From: Acidobacteriota bacterium
Lineage (GTDB): Bacteria; Acidobacteriota; Thermoanaerobaculia; Multivoradales; Multivoraceae
Assembly: GCA_011525365.1 (NCBI GenBank)
Contig: WTGQ01000002.1
Location: 3,681,941 to 3,745,940 of the forward strand
DNA length: 64,000 nucleotides
Direction: 5' to 3'
Of this stretch, positions 1 to 9,776 are shown piece by piece. The notes under the pieces are model-generated. The model saw nothing but the letters and a program-made list of their open reading frames with translations. It was not told the origin of the DNA and searched no databases. Position 1 is the first letter of the stretch, and each line of letters opens with the position of its first letter. Position numbers and translations under genes: made by a program.

Positions 1-1485
1 CGATTCCCAGCGGCCCTGTGACAGGAAGAGACGCGCCTCCAGCAGGCGCGCCTCGACGACCCCAGGCGCGCTCCCCGCCATCAGGCCCTCCCGGCGCAGG
101 TTCTCGATCGTCTCGGCGACTCCCACAAAGCGTCCGGTCCGAATCCGGATCTCCGCCAGTTTCCCGTGCGCAGCGGCTCTCCCGGCGGGTCCGTCGCAAC
201 GCCGGAACAGGCCCACCGCGATACACGCAGCCCGTTCGGCGCCATCGAAGTCGTTCACCGCCAATCGAACCGTCGCCAACTCGTTGTACAACAGGGCACG
301 TTCGTACACGGGAAGCCGCGCCCTGAGGTGCCTGAGACCGGTCGCCAGCAACTGCTCCGCCTGACTGAACCGACCGTTCGCCACGGCGAGCCGAGCCCTC
401 GCAGCAAGTTCCATCCAGTGTTGCGGGTCGCTCCAGCGTTCCGGCTTCCTGACCGCGGGTTCCAGCAGTCCGGCCATTGCGTCAAGCTCGCCTAGTTCCC
501 ACTTCGCCAGGGCGCACAGGACTCGACCATGCGCCGCCTCGGCGCCGACCGCGACGTCGAGCACCCTCTCCGACCAGCGTCCGATCTGATCCGAACGTCC
601 CGCGACCGCATGGATTCCGATCGCCAGCTCGCACTGTTCGAGTGCGCGACGGCCCGAGAGCGCCCGGTTCTCCAGTGTGCTCAGCGTACGACGCGCGGCG
701 GCGGTCCGGCCCAACCGAAGCTGAGCCCGGAGGCGGACCAGGACGTCGTCCGTTCTTCTCCTGTCCTTCACCCGCTTCAGCACGGCTTCGAGGCGCCCTT
801 CTTCAAGGAGGAGGCGCGCCTGCGCCGACCGGTCGTCCGCCGTCTCCGGCGGCGGAGAGTCGGAGTCGGCGTCCCTGACGCGTCGCCAGTACGACTGCGC
901 AGCCACGCCGCCCGCGGCGATCTTCCGGCGTTCGTCGCCGTCCCTCGCCGCCAGCATCCGCCGCCACCGGGATTGCCCGGCGACCGCCACCCTCTCGCCG
1001 TCCCGACTCTCCAGGACGGCGAACAGGGAGGAGCGCGCGGCCTCGAACCTGTGACCCCACAGGAAGGGCGCCCGAGACAAAATGTCGGTAACCATCCGGT
1101 TTCCGGACACCGGTAGCAGTTCGTCGCGCCAGGTCTCGAACAGGGGCCGGAGCACCGCCCGCACAGCGCTGCGGCCCGGCGCGCCCTCGCTTCCGAACAC
1201 GAGCACGACAAGCTGCCTCAACAGGACCTGCGGTAGCCGGTCGTCGCGCGCGGGCTGCACCAGCGCCGGAGGAATCCGGAGAACGCCGTCCGCATCGACG
1301 CGAAGCTCCTCCCAAGCCTCGAGCCGCCACCCGGCCGCCCGCACATGAGCCAGCAGGGCCGCGCCCTGAAGCAGAAACGCCGCACGGTCGCGATCGGTCG
1401 CGACGATCTCGTTCAGATCGGTTGCCCCGACGCCCTTGGCAACCGGCTGAAGCGCCTGGTGACGGATGCGAAGGATGCGAGTCAT
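1..1485 (-). CDS. Helical-repeat/TPR-like protein, 3' end truncated by window edge
   Basis: Not in the ORF track because it has no stop in the window. ATG at 1485 (MTRILRIRHQALQPVAKGVGATDLNEIVATDRDRAAFLLQGAALLAHVRAAGWRLEAWEEL...). I read most of the frame to position 1 and found no tta/cta/tca triplet. ATGA overlap with the aroA stop. Confidence 0.75.
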   Translation of the reverse strand, partial: MTRILRIRHQALQPVAKGVGATDLNEIVATDRDRAAFLLQGAALLAHVRAAGWRLEAWEELRVDADGVLRIPPALVQPARDDRLPQVLLRQLVVLVFGSEGAPGRSAVRAVLRPLFETWRDELLPVSGNRMVTDILSRAPFLWGHRFEAARSSLFAVLESRDGERVAVAGQSRWRRMLAARDGDERRKIAAGGVAAQSYWRRVRDADSDSPPPETADDRSAQARLLLEEGRLEAVLKRVKDRRRTDDVLVRLRAQLRLGRTAAARRTLSTLENRALSGRRALEQCELAIGIHAVAGRSDQIGRWSERVLDVAVGAEAAHGRVLCALAKWELGELDAMAGLLEPAVRKPERWSDPQHWMELAARARLAVANGRFSQAEQLLATGLRHLRARLPVYERALLYNELATVRLAVNDFDGAERAACIAVGLFRRCDGPAGRAAAHGKLAEIRIRTGRFVGVAETIENLRREGLMAGSAPGVVEARLLEARLFLSQGRWES

Positions 1486-2807
1486 CGTCGGATCCCCGAA
1501 AGATCCCGCCAGAAGCCCGGGTAGGACTTGCCGACGACCTCCGGATGCCGAATCGAGAGCCCTCCCCGGCGCAATCCCACCAGAGCCATGCTCATCGCGA
1601 TGCGGTGGTCGTCGTAGGTGTCGATCGGGATGCGCGGCGCGCCGGGCGGGGCTACGAGGCCGGGATCGCCGTCGATCCGCAGGCCGTCCGCCAGCTCGTC
1701 GACGGCCACGCCGGCGCGCCGCAACCCGGTGGCCACCGCGGCCAGACGGTCGCTCTCCTTGATCCTCAGGTGCGCCACGTTGCGAATCCGGGTCGTGCCT
1801 TCGGCGAAGGCCGCCACGGCGGCGAGCGTCGGCACCTGGTCGGGCATCGCCGAGAGGTCGCAGTCGACCGCGGTCAGGGTGCCGTCGGCCTCCACCCGAA
1901 TCTCCTCCTCCGTCGCCTGCACCGTGGCGCCCATGCGCTCGATCAGCCCCAGGAAGGCGCGGTCGCCCTGGCTCGCCACAGGTGAGAGACCGCGCAGGCG
2001 GACCGAGCCGCCGCAGATCGCGGCTGCCGCCGCGGGATAGGCCGCGGCCGAATCGTCGCCCGCGACGCGATAGCGACCGTTTGCCAGTTGGGGCCCGCGC
2101 GGTTCCACGCGGAACTCGCGGGCTTCGCCGTCCCGACGCACCTCTACCGGCGCGCCGAAGTCGGCCATGACTTCGAGAGTTGTGTCCACATACGGACTAG
2201 AGACGAGAACGGGCACCAGGACTTCGATCGGGCCCTCGGCATTGAGCGCCGCCATCAGCAGCGCGGACACGTACTGGCTCGATTCGCCGGCGTCGATCTC
2301 GACCCGGCCGCCAGCCAGCCTTCCGCCGCGAACTCGAACCGGGGCGCAGCCCGGCCGGCCGAGCTCGTCGATCTCGGCGCCGAGCCGTCGCAGGGCCGCG
2401 ACCAGAGGGCCGATCGGCCGTTCGCGCAGCCGGGTGGAGCCGTCGAGAATCCACTCGCCCGGGGTCACCGCACAGCTCGCGACCAGCAACCGCAGCAGCG
2501 TCCCCGCGCTCCGGCAATCGAGCCGCACCGCGTCTTCACTGCCGTCCTTCAGCGGCGGTTCCACCCGCAGTCCCGAGCCCGAAACGGAATGGAGTCGCCA
2601 GCCCATCGCGTCGAGCACGACCCGGAAGGCCGCGATGTCGTCGGCCTCCAGCAGGTTCTCGATCGTCGCGGGCTGCCGCCCGATCAGCGCCAGGTTCAGG
2701 GCGCGGTGCGAGATGCTCTTCGAACCGGGCGGCTCGACCACGCCCGAGACCCGCGCGGCACGGCGGACCGGGTACGGGTCGGGAAGAGGATCCGTCAGCC
2801 CAGCCAC
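1482..2807 (-). CDS. aroA: 3-phosphoshikimate 1-carboxyvinyltransferase (EPSP synthase)
   Basis: PGSKSISHRALNLALI, LDGSTRLRERPIGPL, IKESDRLAAVATGLR and DDHRIAMSMAL motifs. Confidence 0.96.
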   Translation of the reverse strand: MAGLTDPLPDPYPVRRAARVSGVVEPPGSKSISHRALNLALIGRQPATIENLLEADDIAAFRVVLDAMGWRLHSVSGSGLRVEPPLKDGSEDAVRLDCRSAGTLLRLLVASCAVTPGEWILDGSTRLRERPIGPLVAALRRLGAEIDELGRPGCAPVRVRGGRLAGGRVEIDAGESSQYVSALLMAALNAEGPIEVLVPVLVSSPYVDTTLEVMADFGAPVEVRRDGEAREFRVEPRGPQLANGRYRVAGDDSAAAYPAAAAAICGGSVRLRGLSPVASQGDRAFLGLIERMGATVQATEEEIRVEADGTLTAVDCDLSAMPDQVPTLAAVAAFAEGTTRIRNVAHLRIKESDRLAAVATGLRRAGVAVDELADGLRIDGDPGLVAPPGAPRIPIDTYDDHRIAMSMALVGLRRGGLSIRHPEVVGKSYPGFWRDLSGIRR

Positions 2808-3472
2808 AGCAACTTCCGATCGTGAAACCAGGCGTCCGCGATCCGGACCTCGCCGTCACCGACGGTCCAGCGGCGGGCCGCGTGGAAGTGACCGAGCAGC
2901 AGCACGTCGTTTCCTTCGGCCAGCCGGCGCGCCGCATAGCGCCGAATCACCGAGCCCGGAATCCGGGCCTTGTGCTCGCGGTTCGTCCGCGCCAGACCAC
3001 GCTCCGTGGAAGCGACGAGACGGCGGCCGACCGCTCGCGGCAGGCGGAACGTCAACCACCGGCTCACTGCGTTCTTGGACAGGCGCCGCCAGCAGAGGTA
3101 GCGCCAGTCGCGCGGATTCAGTCCGTCGCCGTGAACTGCGAGGTACTTCACGCCTTCGGCGTCGAAGCTGACTTCCCGGCCGCAGTCGTCGAAGAGGTCG
3201 CCGTAGGCGCCGTCAGCCAGGAAGAAATCGCGGTTCCCCTCCACGTAGGAGACCCGGATCCCCCGCCGCCTGAGGCCGCGGATCGCGGCTGCGAGCCGCC
3301 GTATCTCGGGCGTTTCGAAGCGCCGTGATCCGATCCAGAGATGGAACAGGTCGCCGAGGAACAACACCCGGACACAGCGCCCGGGGTCGAGCGCGCCGAG
3401 CTGTTCGGCCAGATCCTCCCCGCTACCCCCGGGGCCACCCAGGTGGGCATCGGCGATCACGGCGACAGGCAT
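2795..3472 (-). CDS. lpxH: UDP-2,3-diacylglucosamine diphosphatase-like metallophosphoesterase
   Basis: MPVAVIADAHLGG, FLGDLFHLW, EGNRDFFL, VHGDGLN and LLGHFHAARRW metallophosphoesterase motifs; overlaps aroA. Confidence 0.8.
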   Translation of the reverse strand: MPVAVIADAHLGGPGGSGEDLAEQLGALDPGRCVRVLFLGDLFHLWIGSRRFETPEIRRLAAAIRGLRRRGIRVSYVEGNRDFFLADGAYGDLFDDCGREVSFDAEGVKYLAVHGDGLNPRDWRYLCWRRLSKNAVSRWLTFRLPRAVGRRLVASTERGLARTNREHKARIPGSVIRRYAARRLAEGNDVLLLGHFHAARRWTVGDGEVRIADAWFHDRKLLWLG

Positions 3473-3490
3473 GAGTTCGAAAGAGGTTCC

Positions 3491-4564
3491 CTAGACGATC
3501 GTCAGAGTCGGCCGTTCCGAGGCCACCTCCAGCAGCCGCCGCTCGATCGCCGTCACGATGCCGCGGAAGATCGCCGCGTGGGGGCCGCCGGCGTCGGAGA
3601 CCACGATCGGCAACCCGTCGTCGCTGCCCCGGACCAGGGCGCCGTCCAGCGGAATCGCCCCAAGGACCTCGCAGCCAAGCAACTCGGCGGTCCGCTCGAC
3701 GCCGCCGCGTTTGAAGACGTCGGTCGTCTCGCCGCAGTGGGGGCACACGAAGGTCGACATGTTCTCGACCATCCCGAGCACCGGCACCTCGACCTTGCGG
3801 AACATGGCGAGCCCCTTGCGGGCGTCGATGAGCGCCACGTCCTGCGGCGTCGAGACGATGACGGCGCCGGAAAGGGGCAGCTTCTGCGAGAGCGTCAGCG
3901 CCGCGTCCCCGGTGCCGGGCGGCAGGTCGAGCAGCAGGTAGTCGAGCCGGCCCCAGTCCACGTCGCCGAGCAACTGGCCCAGCGCCTTCATCACCATGGG
4001 ACCGCGCCAGATCACGGGCGTGTCCGGATCGAGAAGAAACCCGAGCGACATGACACGCACGCCGTGGCGCTCGAAGGGCTGGATCTTCCCGTTCACGATC
4101 TCCGGCCGGCGGTTGATGCCGAACATCAGGGGGATGGACGGACCGTAGATGTCCGCGTCGAGCAGCCCGACCTTCAGGCCCAGGGCCGCCATCGCGGCGC
4201 TCAGGTTGGTTGCCACGGTCGACTTGCCCACACCTCCCTTGCCGCTGGCCACCGCGACCACGTGGGACACCCCCGGCAGCAGCGAGGGGTCACGCGCCGT
4301 GGCCGGCGCCGGCGCGGTCGCCACCTCGAGCGAGACCTGTACGTCGGACACGCCGTCGAGGTTCCCCACGGCATCGACGATGCGCCGTCTGATCTCCGTG
4401 GCGGCCTCCGGGTCCCGCGTCGGCACCCGCAGATCCACGACCACGTTGCCGCCGGTGACTCCGACCCGCTGCACGAAACCGAACGACACGATGTCGCGTT
4501 TCATCCCCGGGAAGGTCACGGTGCGGAGGCACTCGCGTACTCTGCTCTCGATCGCTTCAGCCAT
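3491..4564 (-). CDS. apbC: Mrp/NBP35-family iron-sulfur carrier ATPase (ApbC)
   Basis: MAEAIESRV start preferred over the ORF start; SGKGGVGKSTVATNLS, DADIYGPSIP, DLPPGTGDAALTLSQ and CPHCGE motifs. Confidence 0.93.
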   Translation of the reverse strand: MAEAIESRVRECLRTVTFPGMKRDIVSFGFVQRVGVTGGNVVVDLRVPTRDPEAATEIRRRIVDAVGNLDGVSDVQVSLEVATAPAPATARDPSLLPGVSHVVAVASGKGGVGKSTVATNLSAAMAALGLKVGLLDADIYGPSIPLMFGINRRPEIVNGKIQPFERHGVRVMSLGFLLDPDTPVIWRGPMVMKALGQLLGDVDWGRLDYLLLDLPPGTGDAALTLSQKLPLSGAVIVSTPQDVALIDARKGLAMFRKVEVPVLGMVENMSTFVCPHCGETTDVFKRGGVERTAELLGCEVLGAIPLDGALVRGSDDGLPIVVSDAGGPHAAIFRGIVTAIERRLLEVASERPTLTIV

Positions 4565-5312
4565 CCGTGTCTCCCGTGTCCGAGGCGGTCCGGAGGCCCG
4601 CCAACCGGCCCACCCGCCGCTCGACATCGAGCATGAACGACCGCCGGCCCCGCACCCCGGCGGCGGCCGGGTCGACGACCTCGCCGAAGGTCAGCTCGAC
4701 GACCTGCGGCCGCACCGCCAGCGCGCCCTTCCGCCGGATGCGGCCCGTGCCGCGAATGCCCACCGGCGCCACCAGCGCTCGCCCCTTCAACGCGAGCAGG
4801 AACCCGCCCCGCTGAAACGGCCTCATCCGCGGGCCGGAGCTGCGCGTCTCCTCGGGGAACACGACCAGGGACACGCCGGACGCCAGCAACCCCGTGGCGG
4901 CGGCGAACGTCTCGCCTGCACGACTCCGATCCTCCCGGTCCACCGGGACGAAACCGGCCGCCTTGAGCCCCCAGCCGAAGAACGGCAGGCGGAACAGGCT
5001 GCGCTTGGTCAGGAAGCGCACCGGCAGGTCCAGGATCGCCAGCAGCGCCGCGATGTCGTAGAGGCTCCGGTGGTTCGCCATGTAGACGACCGGCCGGTCG
5101 CCGATGGCTTCCCGCCACGCATCGTGGCTGCCCCCGGCGTAGTTGAGCTCGAGCCGAACACCGCTCGACCGGAGCAGCCCCCGAGCCCAGAGACGAGCCT
5201 GGACTCCGGCCCAGTCACGGCCCGGGAACCAGGAGGCGACGGCCGCGGCGACACCCATCACGGCGCTGCCCAGAAACAGGTAGACGTTCCCGGTCAGCGT
5301 GGCCAGCGCCAC
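4557..5312 (-). CDS. 1-acyl-sn-glycerol-3-phosphate acyltransferase family (PlsC)
   Basis: NHRSLYD (HX4D), FPEETRSS and GFVPVDRED motifs. GTG at 5312 is an estimated start; the ORF extends to 5510. Confidence 0.85.
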   Translation of the reverse strand: MALATLTGNVYLFLGSAVMGVAAAVASWFPGRDWAGVQARLWARGLLRSSGVRLELNYAGGSHDAWREAIGDRPVVYMANHRSLYDIAALLAILDLPVRFLTKRSLFRLPFFGWGLKAAGFVPVDREDRSRAGETFAAATGLLASGVSLVVFPEETRSSGPRMRPFQRGGFLLALKGRALVAPVGIRGTGRIRRKGALAVRPQVVELTFGEVVDPAAAGVRGRRSFMLDVERRVGRLAGLRTASDTGDTDG

Positions 5313-5492
5313 CGACCATCCACCCGATCCTCCGCCCGGAGCTTTCGCCGTAGACTCGTTGCGCTGAGTCGTGGGGCGCAGGTTCGTGGGGTTCCGGATC
5401 GACAAGATTCTGCTCGGTGCCGTGAGTTGGCAGAAGCTACACCAAGCATCCACCACGAGGGGCGACTCCAACACACCCTTCTCCATGGGCAG

Positions 5493-6272
5493 ATGCAACA
5501 GGCTGAACACAGGATTCTGATCGATTTCAAGGCCCCTTTGCGAGAGGTCGGCGCCATCTGGTTACTGACTGTGCGCGGAATTGCCGCCCTCGTCAGCCCC
5601 CCCTACGAGTTCCGGTCATGGCTCGGTCAGATGGGACACCTCGGCGTCAGTTCGCTCGGCGTCGCGTCGGTGACCACTCTGTTCACCGGCATGGTGCTGG
5701 CTCTTCAGACCGCGTACAGCCTGCCTGAACTCGGGGTCAAGTACTACATAGGCAGCGTGGTTTCCAAGTCCCTGACCCGGGAACTGGGACCCGTGCTCGT
5801 GGCCCTCATCGTCGGCGGCCGGATAGGGTCCGGAATGACCGCGGAGCTCGGCACGATGAAGGTCACGGAGCAGGTCGACGCCATGCGCTCGATGGCCGCG
5901 GATCCCATAAAGAAGCTGGTCGTTCCGAAGCTGGCGGCCACTCTGATCATGTTGCCCGTGCTCACCGTCCTCGGCGACTTGCTGGGCATTCTCGGCGGCC
6001 TGTTCGTCGCTGTGAATCAGTTGAACCTCTCCGTCGGTCTGTACGTCAACGACGTCCTGCAGACCCTCACCATGGAGGACGTCTTCAACGGCCTCGGAAA
6101 GTCGGTCTTCTTCGCCTGCTTCATTGCGATCATCGGCTGCCACAATGGCCTGACGGCGAGCGGCGGCGCCGAAGGCGTCGGGCGTGCCACCACTCGCACA
6201 GTCGTCTGGGCTTCCATCATGGTTCTGGTATCTGATTTCTTTCTGACCAAGTTGTTCCATGTCCTCGTCTGA
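5493..6272 (+). CDS. MlaE-family ABC transporter permease
   Basis: MQQAEHRILIDF...GQMGHLGVSSL...ELGPVLVALIVGGRIGSGMTAELGTMKVTEQVDAM; start internal to the 707-aa ORF. Confidence 0.92.
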   Translation: MQQAEHRILIDFKAPLREVGAIWLLTVRGIAALVSPPYEFRSWLGQMGHLGVSSLGVASVTTLFTGMVLALQTAYSLPELGVKYYIGSVVSKSLTRELGPVLVALIVGGRIGSGMTAELGTMKVTEQVDAMRSMAADPIKKLVVPKLAATLIMLPVLTVLGDLLGILGGLFVAVNQLNLSVGLYVNDVLQTLTMEDVFNGLGKSVFFACFIAIIGCHNGLTASGGAEGVGRATTRTVVWASIMVLVSDFFLTKLFHVLV

Positions 6273-7062
6273 GCCCGCCGACAGCCGAAAGGCAGTGCGA
6301 GAACCGCTCTACGTCGTGCGCGGACTCTGCCGGCGCTTCGGCGAACGAGCCGTACTCGACGACCTGAGCTTCGAAGTTCTGCGCGGGGAGTGCCTGGTCG
6401 TGCTGGGGCGTTCCGGCTCGGGCAAGAGCCTCACGCTGCGCCAACTCAACGGACTCGACCCGGCCGAGGGAGGCGAAGTGCTGTTCGAGGGCACGGACCT
6501 CGTCCAACTGACGGAGCGCGAGTTGTACACGGTGCGCCGGCGGATCGCGATGCTGTTTCAGTCAGGCGCCCTGTTCGACTCCTTCGACGTGCTGGAGAAC
6601 GTCGCCTTTCCCATTCGCGAGCACGAGCGCGTGAGCGAGGAGGAGGTTCGCGAGCGGGTGGCCGCGGCACTCGCATGGGTCGGACTGTCCGGGATCGAGG
6701 ATCGGATGCCCGCGGCTCTTTCCGGCGGCATGAAGAAACGGGTTGCGCTTGCCCGCTCGCTGGTCCTGGAGCCCGAGGTCGTCCTGTTCGACGAGCCCAC
6801 CGCCGGGCTCGACCCGGTCACGGCGGCGACCATTTCCAGTTTGATCAGGAGCACCAGGGACGAGTTCGGAACGACTTCGGTCGTGGTGACGCACGACATT
6901 CGCCTGGCCCGCCACGTCGGCGACCGCCTCGCACTGCTCCACGACGGGCGATTCCGGTTCCTGGGCTGCTGGGAGGAAGCAGAACAAAGCACCGACCCCG
7001 CGCTCCGGGCATTCCTCGAAGGTCGGTTCCGCTCCGCACAGGAGGACATCGATGCAGCGTGA
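6259..7062 (+). CDS. MlaF-family ABC transporter ATP-binding protein
   Basis: Walker A GRSGSGKS, signature LSGGMKKRVALARSL, Walker B VVLFDEPTAGLDPVT; overlaps the permease. Confidence 0.93.
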   Translation: MSSSEPADSRKAVREPLYVVRGLCRRFGERAVLDDLSFEVLRGECLVVLGRSGSGKSLTLRQLNGLDPAEGGEVLFEGTDLVQLTERELYTVRRRIAMLFQSGALFDSFDVLENVAFPIREHERVSEEEVRERVAAALAWVGLSGIEDRMPAALSGGMKKRVALARSLVLEPEVVLFDEPTAGLDPVTAATISSLIRSTRDEFGTTSVVVTHDIRLARHVGDRLALLHDGRFRFLGCWEEAEQSTDPALRAFLEGRFRSAQEDIDAA

Positions 7063-8212
7063 CTCGAACACAATCAGGGTGGGTCTGACCGTGCTCGCGG
7101 CCCTCGTCGCGCTGGCGGCTTTCATCTTCGCGATCGGCGAGCAGAGCGCCCTGTTCACGCCCACGAACAGCTACCGGACCATGTTCCCGAACGCCGCGGG
7201 GCTGGTCGAGGGAAACCCGGTTCAACTGAACGGCGTGACCGTCGGCAAGGTCGACCGCATCCTGCTCAGCGAAGACCCCGACAGCGAACTGCTGGAGGTG
7301 CGGATCAGCGTCGAGCGGCGCTATGCGAACCGGCTGCGGCGAGACTCCCTGGCGCGGCTCAAGACCCTGGGCCTGCTGGGCGACAAGTACGTGGAGATCA
7401 CCTCGGGCTCGCCCGAAGCCGTCCTCCTCAATCCCGGCGAGGAGATCCCGGCAGCCCTGCCGACCGACGTCGACGAACTGATCGCCAGCGGAGCGGACGT
7501 GGTCGACCATGCGGTCGTGACGGCCCGTTCGCTGTCGAACATCCTCGCCCGCATGGAGCGTGGCGAGGGCCTGCTGGGCGAACTGGTCGCCGCCCGCGAA
7601 GACAAGCGGGTCACCGACACGGTGATCCGCACGCTCGAGTCGATCGAGCGTGTGGCCGATCAGGTCGAGGCGGGCGACGGAGTCCTCGGGCGGCTGCTCA
7701 CGGACCGCGAGATGGGCGACCGGATCGCCTCTTCGATCGAGGAACTGGACGAGACCCTGAGGCTCCTAAGGGAAGGCGACGGCCTGGCGCCGGCGCTGCT
7801 GCGCGACGGTGAGCTGAAGGCCCGCTTCGAGACGACCCTGACGGACACGCAGGTTGCCGCCGCGGATCTCCGGGAGATCACTGCCGATTTGCGCGAGGCC
7901 GACGGCCTCCTGCCCCGGCTGCTGAACGACGAGGAACTGAGCGAATCGCTGACCACCGAGGTCGAGCAGCTCCTCAAGCGGCTCAACTCGACGCTCGACC
8001 AGGTCGCGGAAGGAGACGGCACCGCGGCCCGCCTGATCAACGACCCCGCCATCTACGAGGCGCTCGACGACCTCGTGGTCGGCATCAACGAGTCGAGGCT
8101 GCTCCGCTGGCTCGTCCGCAACCGCCAGAAGGCGGGCATCAAGAAGCGGTACCGGGAGACCCAGGACGCGATCGCGGCAGCCGGATCCGAGGATCCCGGG
8201 GAACGACCGTGA
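7052..8212 (+). CDS. MlaD/MCE-domain substrate-binding protein
   Basis: N-terminal TM helix, then an MCE domain (YRTMFPNAAGLVEGNPVQLNGVTVGKVDRI...LGDKYVEITSG) and a helical C-terminus. Confidence 0.9.
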   Translation: MQRDSNTIRVGLTVLAALVALAAFIFAIGEQSALFTPTNSYRTMFPNAAGLVEGNPVQLNGVTVGKVDRILLSEDPDSELLEVRISVERRYANRLRRDSLARLKTLGLLGDKYVEITSGSPEAVLLNPGEEIPAALPTDVDELIASGADVVDHAVVTARSLSNILARMERGEGLLGELVAAREDKRVTDTVIRTLESIERVADQVEAGDGVLGRLLTDREMGDRIASSIEELDETLRLLREGDGLAPALLRDGELKARFETTLTDTQVAAADLREITADLREADGLLPRLLNDEELSESLTTEVEQLLKRLNSTLDQVAEGDGTAARLINDPAIYEALDDLVVGINESRLLRWLVRNRQKAGIKKRYRETQDAIAAAGSEDPGERP

Positions 8213-8490
8213 TCGCCTGCTCCCGTTGCGGCCGGGAACGGGAGGCGCTCGCCGCGCCGCCGGTGCCCGGCGCCACCGGCGAGGAGATCGCCGAACGCGT
8301 CTGCGCCGGGTGCTGGGAAGAGTGGGCGGCGATGGAGATCAAGGTGATCAACGAACTGCGCCTGAACTTCATGGATCCGGCGGCGCAGGCGACCCTCACG
8401 AACCACATGAGGGACTTCCTCTTCCCTGGCGACGACTCCAGCGTCCAGCCGGGGGAACGACTCGATTTCAACTCGATAGGGGAGCCTTGA
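8209..8490 (+). CDS. YggX-like Fe(II)-trafficking/oxidative-damage protection protein
   Basis: MIACSRCGRE...ICAGCWEEW-like segment, KVINELRLNFMDPAAQATLTNHMRDFLF. Confidence 0.8.
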   Translation: MIACSRCGREREALAAPPVPGATGEEIAERVCAGCWEEWAAMEIKVINELRLNFMDPAAQATLTNHMRDFLFPGDDSSVQPGERLDFNSIGEP

Positions 8491-8492
8491 CG

Positions 8493-9092
8493 CTACCGCC
8501 ACGGCCGGCGCGGGGGCTCGCGGATCCGGCGGAGCATCCGGCGACGCCGGTTCTCCGGATCGGCCGGATCGTTCGAGAACAGGCGCATCACATCGCCGTC
8601 GCGGGCGAAGCGGTAGCGGCGCGCCGGCTTCCTGCCGTTCAGACCCTTGGCCGCGCTCTTCGCGTAGGTCCAGAGCTGGACGTCCGGATCGTCGATGTCA
8701 CGATGCTCCTCCCACTCCGTCTTCTCCGGGTCGCCGAACAGGATGTAGACCATGCCCCGGTCCGTGCGCCGGCCGAGCCGGCCGGATTCCGAGTAGCGCT
8801 TGTCCGCCTCGGCCGCGCGGACGTCGAACTGCCGCCGCAGACCGGAGTCGCGGCGGCTCCAGAACTCGTCGACGAACGCGGCCGCCTCGTCGTCCGACTC
8901 CAGCAGGAGATAGAGGGTCCGTTCCTCCTCGTCGGCAAGCTGACCGAGGGGTCCAACCAGCCAGCTCGTGTAGCCGGGACCGAGGAACGGATTGATCAGG
9001 TCGTCCGGATGGAGCCGCTCGAGGCTCTCCGCGGCATGCGCGGCACCGGCGGCCAGGACCCCGAGGGCGAGCGGCAGACCGAGCCGTCGCAC
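8493..9092 (-). CDS. GWxTD-domain protein
   Basis: FVDEFWSRRDSG...RADKRYSE-like...TDRGMVYILFGDPEKTEW...LWTYAKSAAKGLNG; N-terminal signal peptide. Confidence 0.75.
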   Translation of the reverse strand: MRRLGLPLALGVLAAGAAHAAESLERLHPDDLINPFLGPGYTSWLVGPLGQLADEEERTLYLLLESDDEAAAFVDEFWSRRDSGLRRQFDVRAAEADKRYSESGRLGRRTDRGMVYILFGDPEKTEWEEHRDIDDPDVQLWTYAKSAAKGLNGRKPARRYRFARDGDVMRLFSNDPADPENRRRRMLRRIREPPRRPWR

Positions 9093-9093
9093 G

Positions 9094-9720
9094 TCAACGG
9101 CCCTTCAGCAGGTCCAGGAACTCCTCCCGAATCGGGCGTTCGTGGAAGATGCCCCGCAGCGCCGACGTCACCGTCCTCGCGCCCGACTTCTCCACCCCGC
9201 GCATCTCCACGCAGAGATGCCGGGCCTCGATCACGACCATCGCGCCGCGGGGCCGGAGTTCCTCTTCCAGAAAGCTCACGACCTGCTCGGTGAGGCGCTC
9301 CTGGAGCTGCGGCCGCTTGGCGTAGAACTCGAGGATGCGCGCGAACTTGGACAGGCCCAGGATCTTGTCGCCGGGGACATAGGCCATGTGCGCGTGACCG
9401 TAGAAGGGCACCAGGTGGTGAGAACACATGGAGTAGAACGGGATGTCCTTCTCCATCACCATGGCCCGGTAGTTCTCGTCGTTGGGGAAGGTCGTGACTC
9501 TCGGCTCGGTCCCCTGGTCCAGGCCCCGGAACATCTCCAGGTACATCCTGGCGACCCGCTCGTGGGTGGTGCTCAGATTCGGGTCTTCCAGGTCGAGACC
9601 GAGCTCGACGAGCACGGCATGTACGCGCTCCGCGATACGAGCCACGCGCTCCCCGTCCCGAACCGCCGGCGGACCGGTTTCGTAGGTCGAAACTCGCTCG
9701 ACCGGCTCCAGAACGCGCAT
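9094..9720 (-). CDS. folE: GTP cyclohydrolase I
   Basis: VARMYLEMFRGLD, FYSMCSHHLVPFYGHAHMAYVPGDKILGLSKFAR and RPQLQERLTEQV motifs. Confidence 0.96.
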   Translation of the reverse strand: MRVLEPVERVSTYETGPPAVRDGERVARIAERVHAVLVELGLDLEDPNLSTTHERVARMYLEMFRGLDQGTEPRVTTFPNDENYRAMVMEKDIPFYSMCSHHLVPFYGHAHMAYVPGDKILGLSKFARILEFYAKRPQLQERLTEQVVSFLEEELRPRGAMVVIEARHLCVEMRGVEKSGARTVTSALRGIFHERPIREEFLDLLKGR

Positions 9721-9776
9721 CGGCGCATGCTACCGTAGTCGCCCACGGCCAGAAACAACGACGGGGACGGAGTCCG

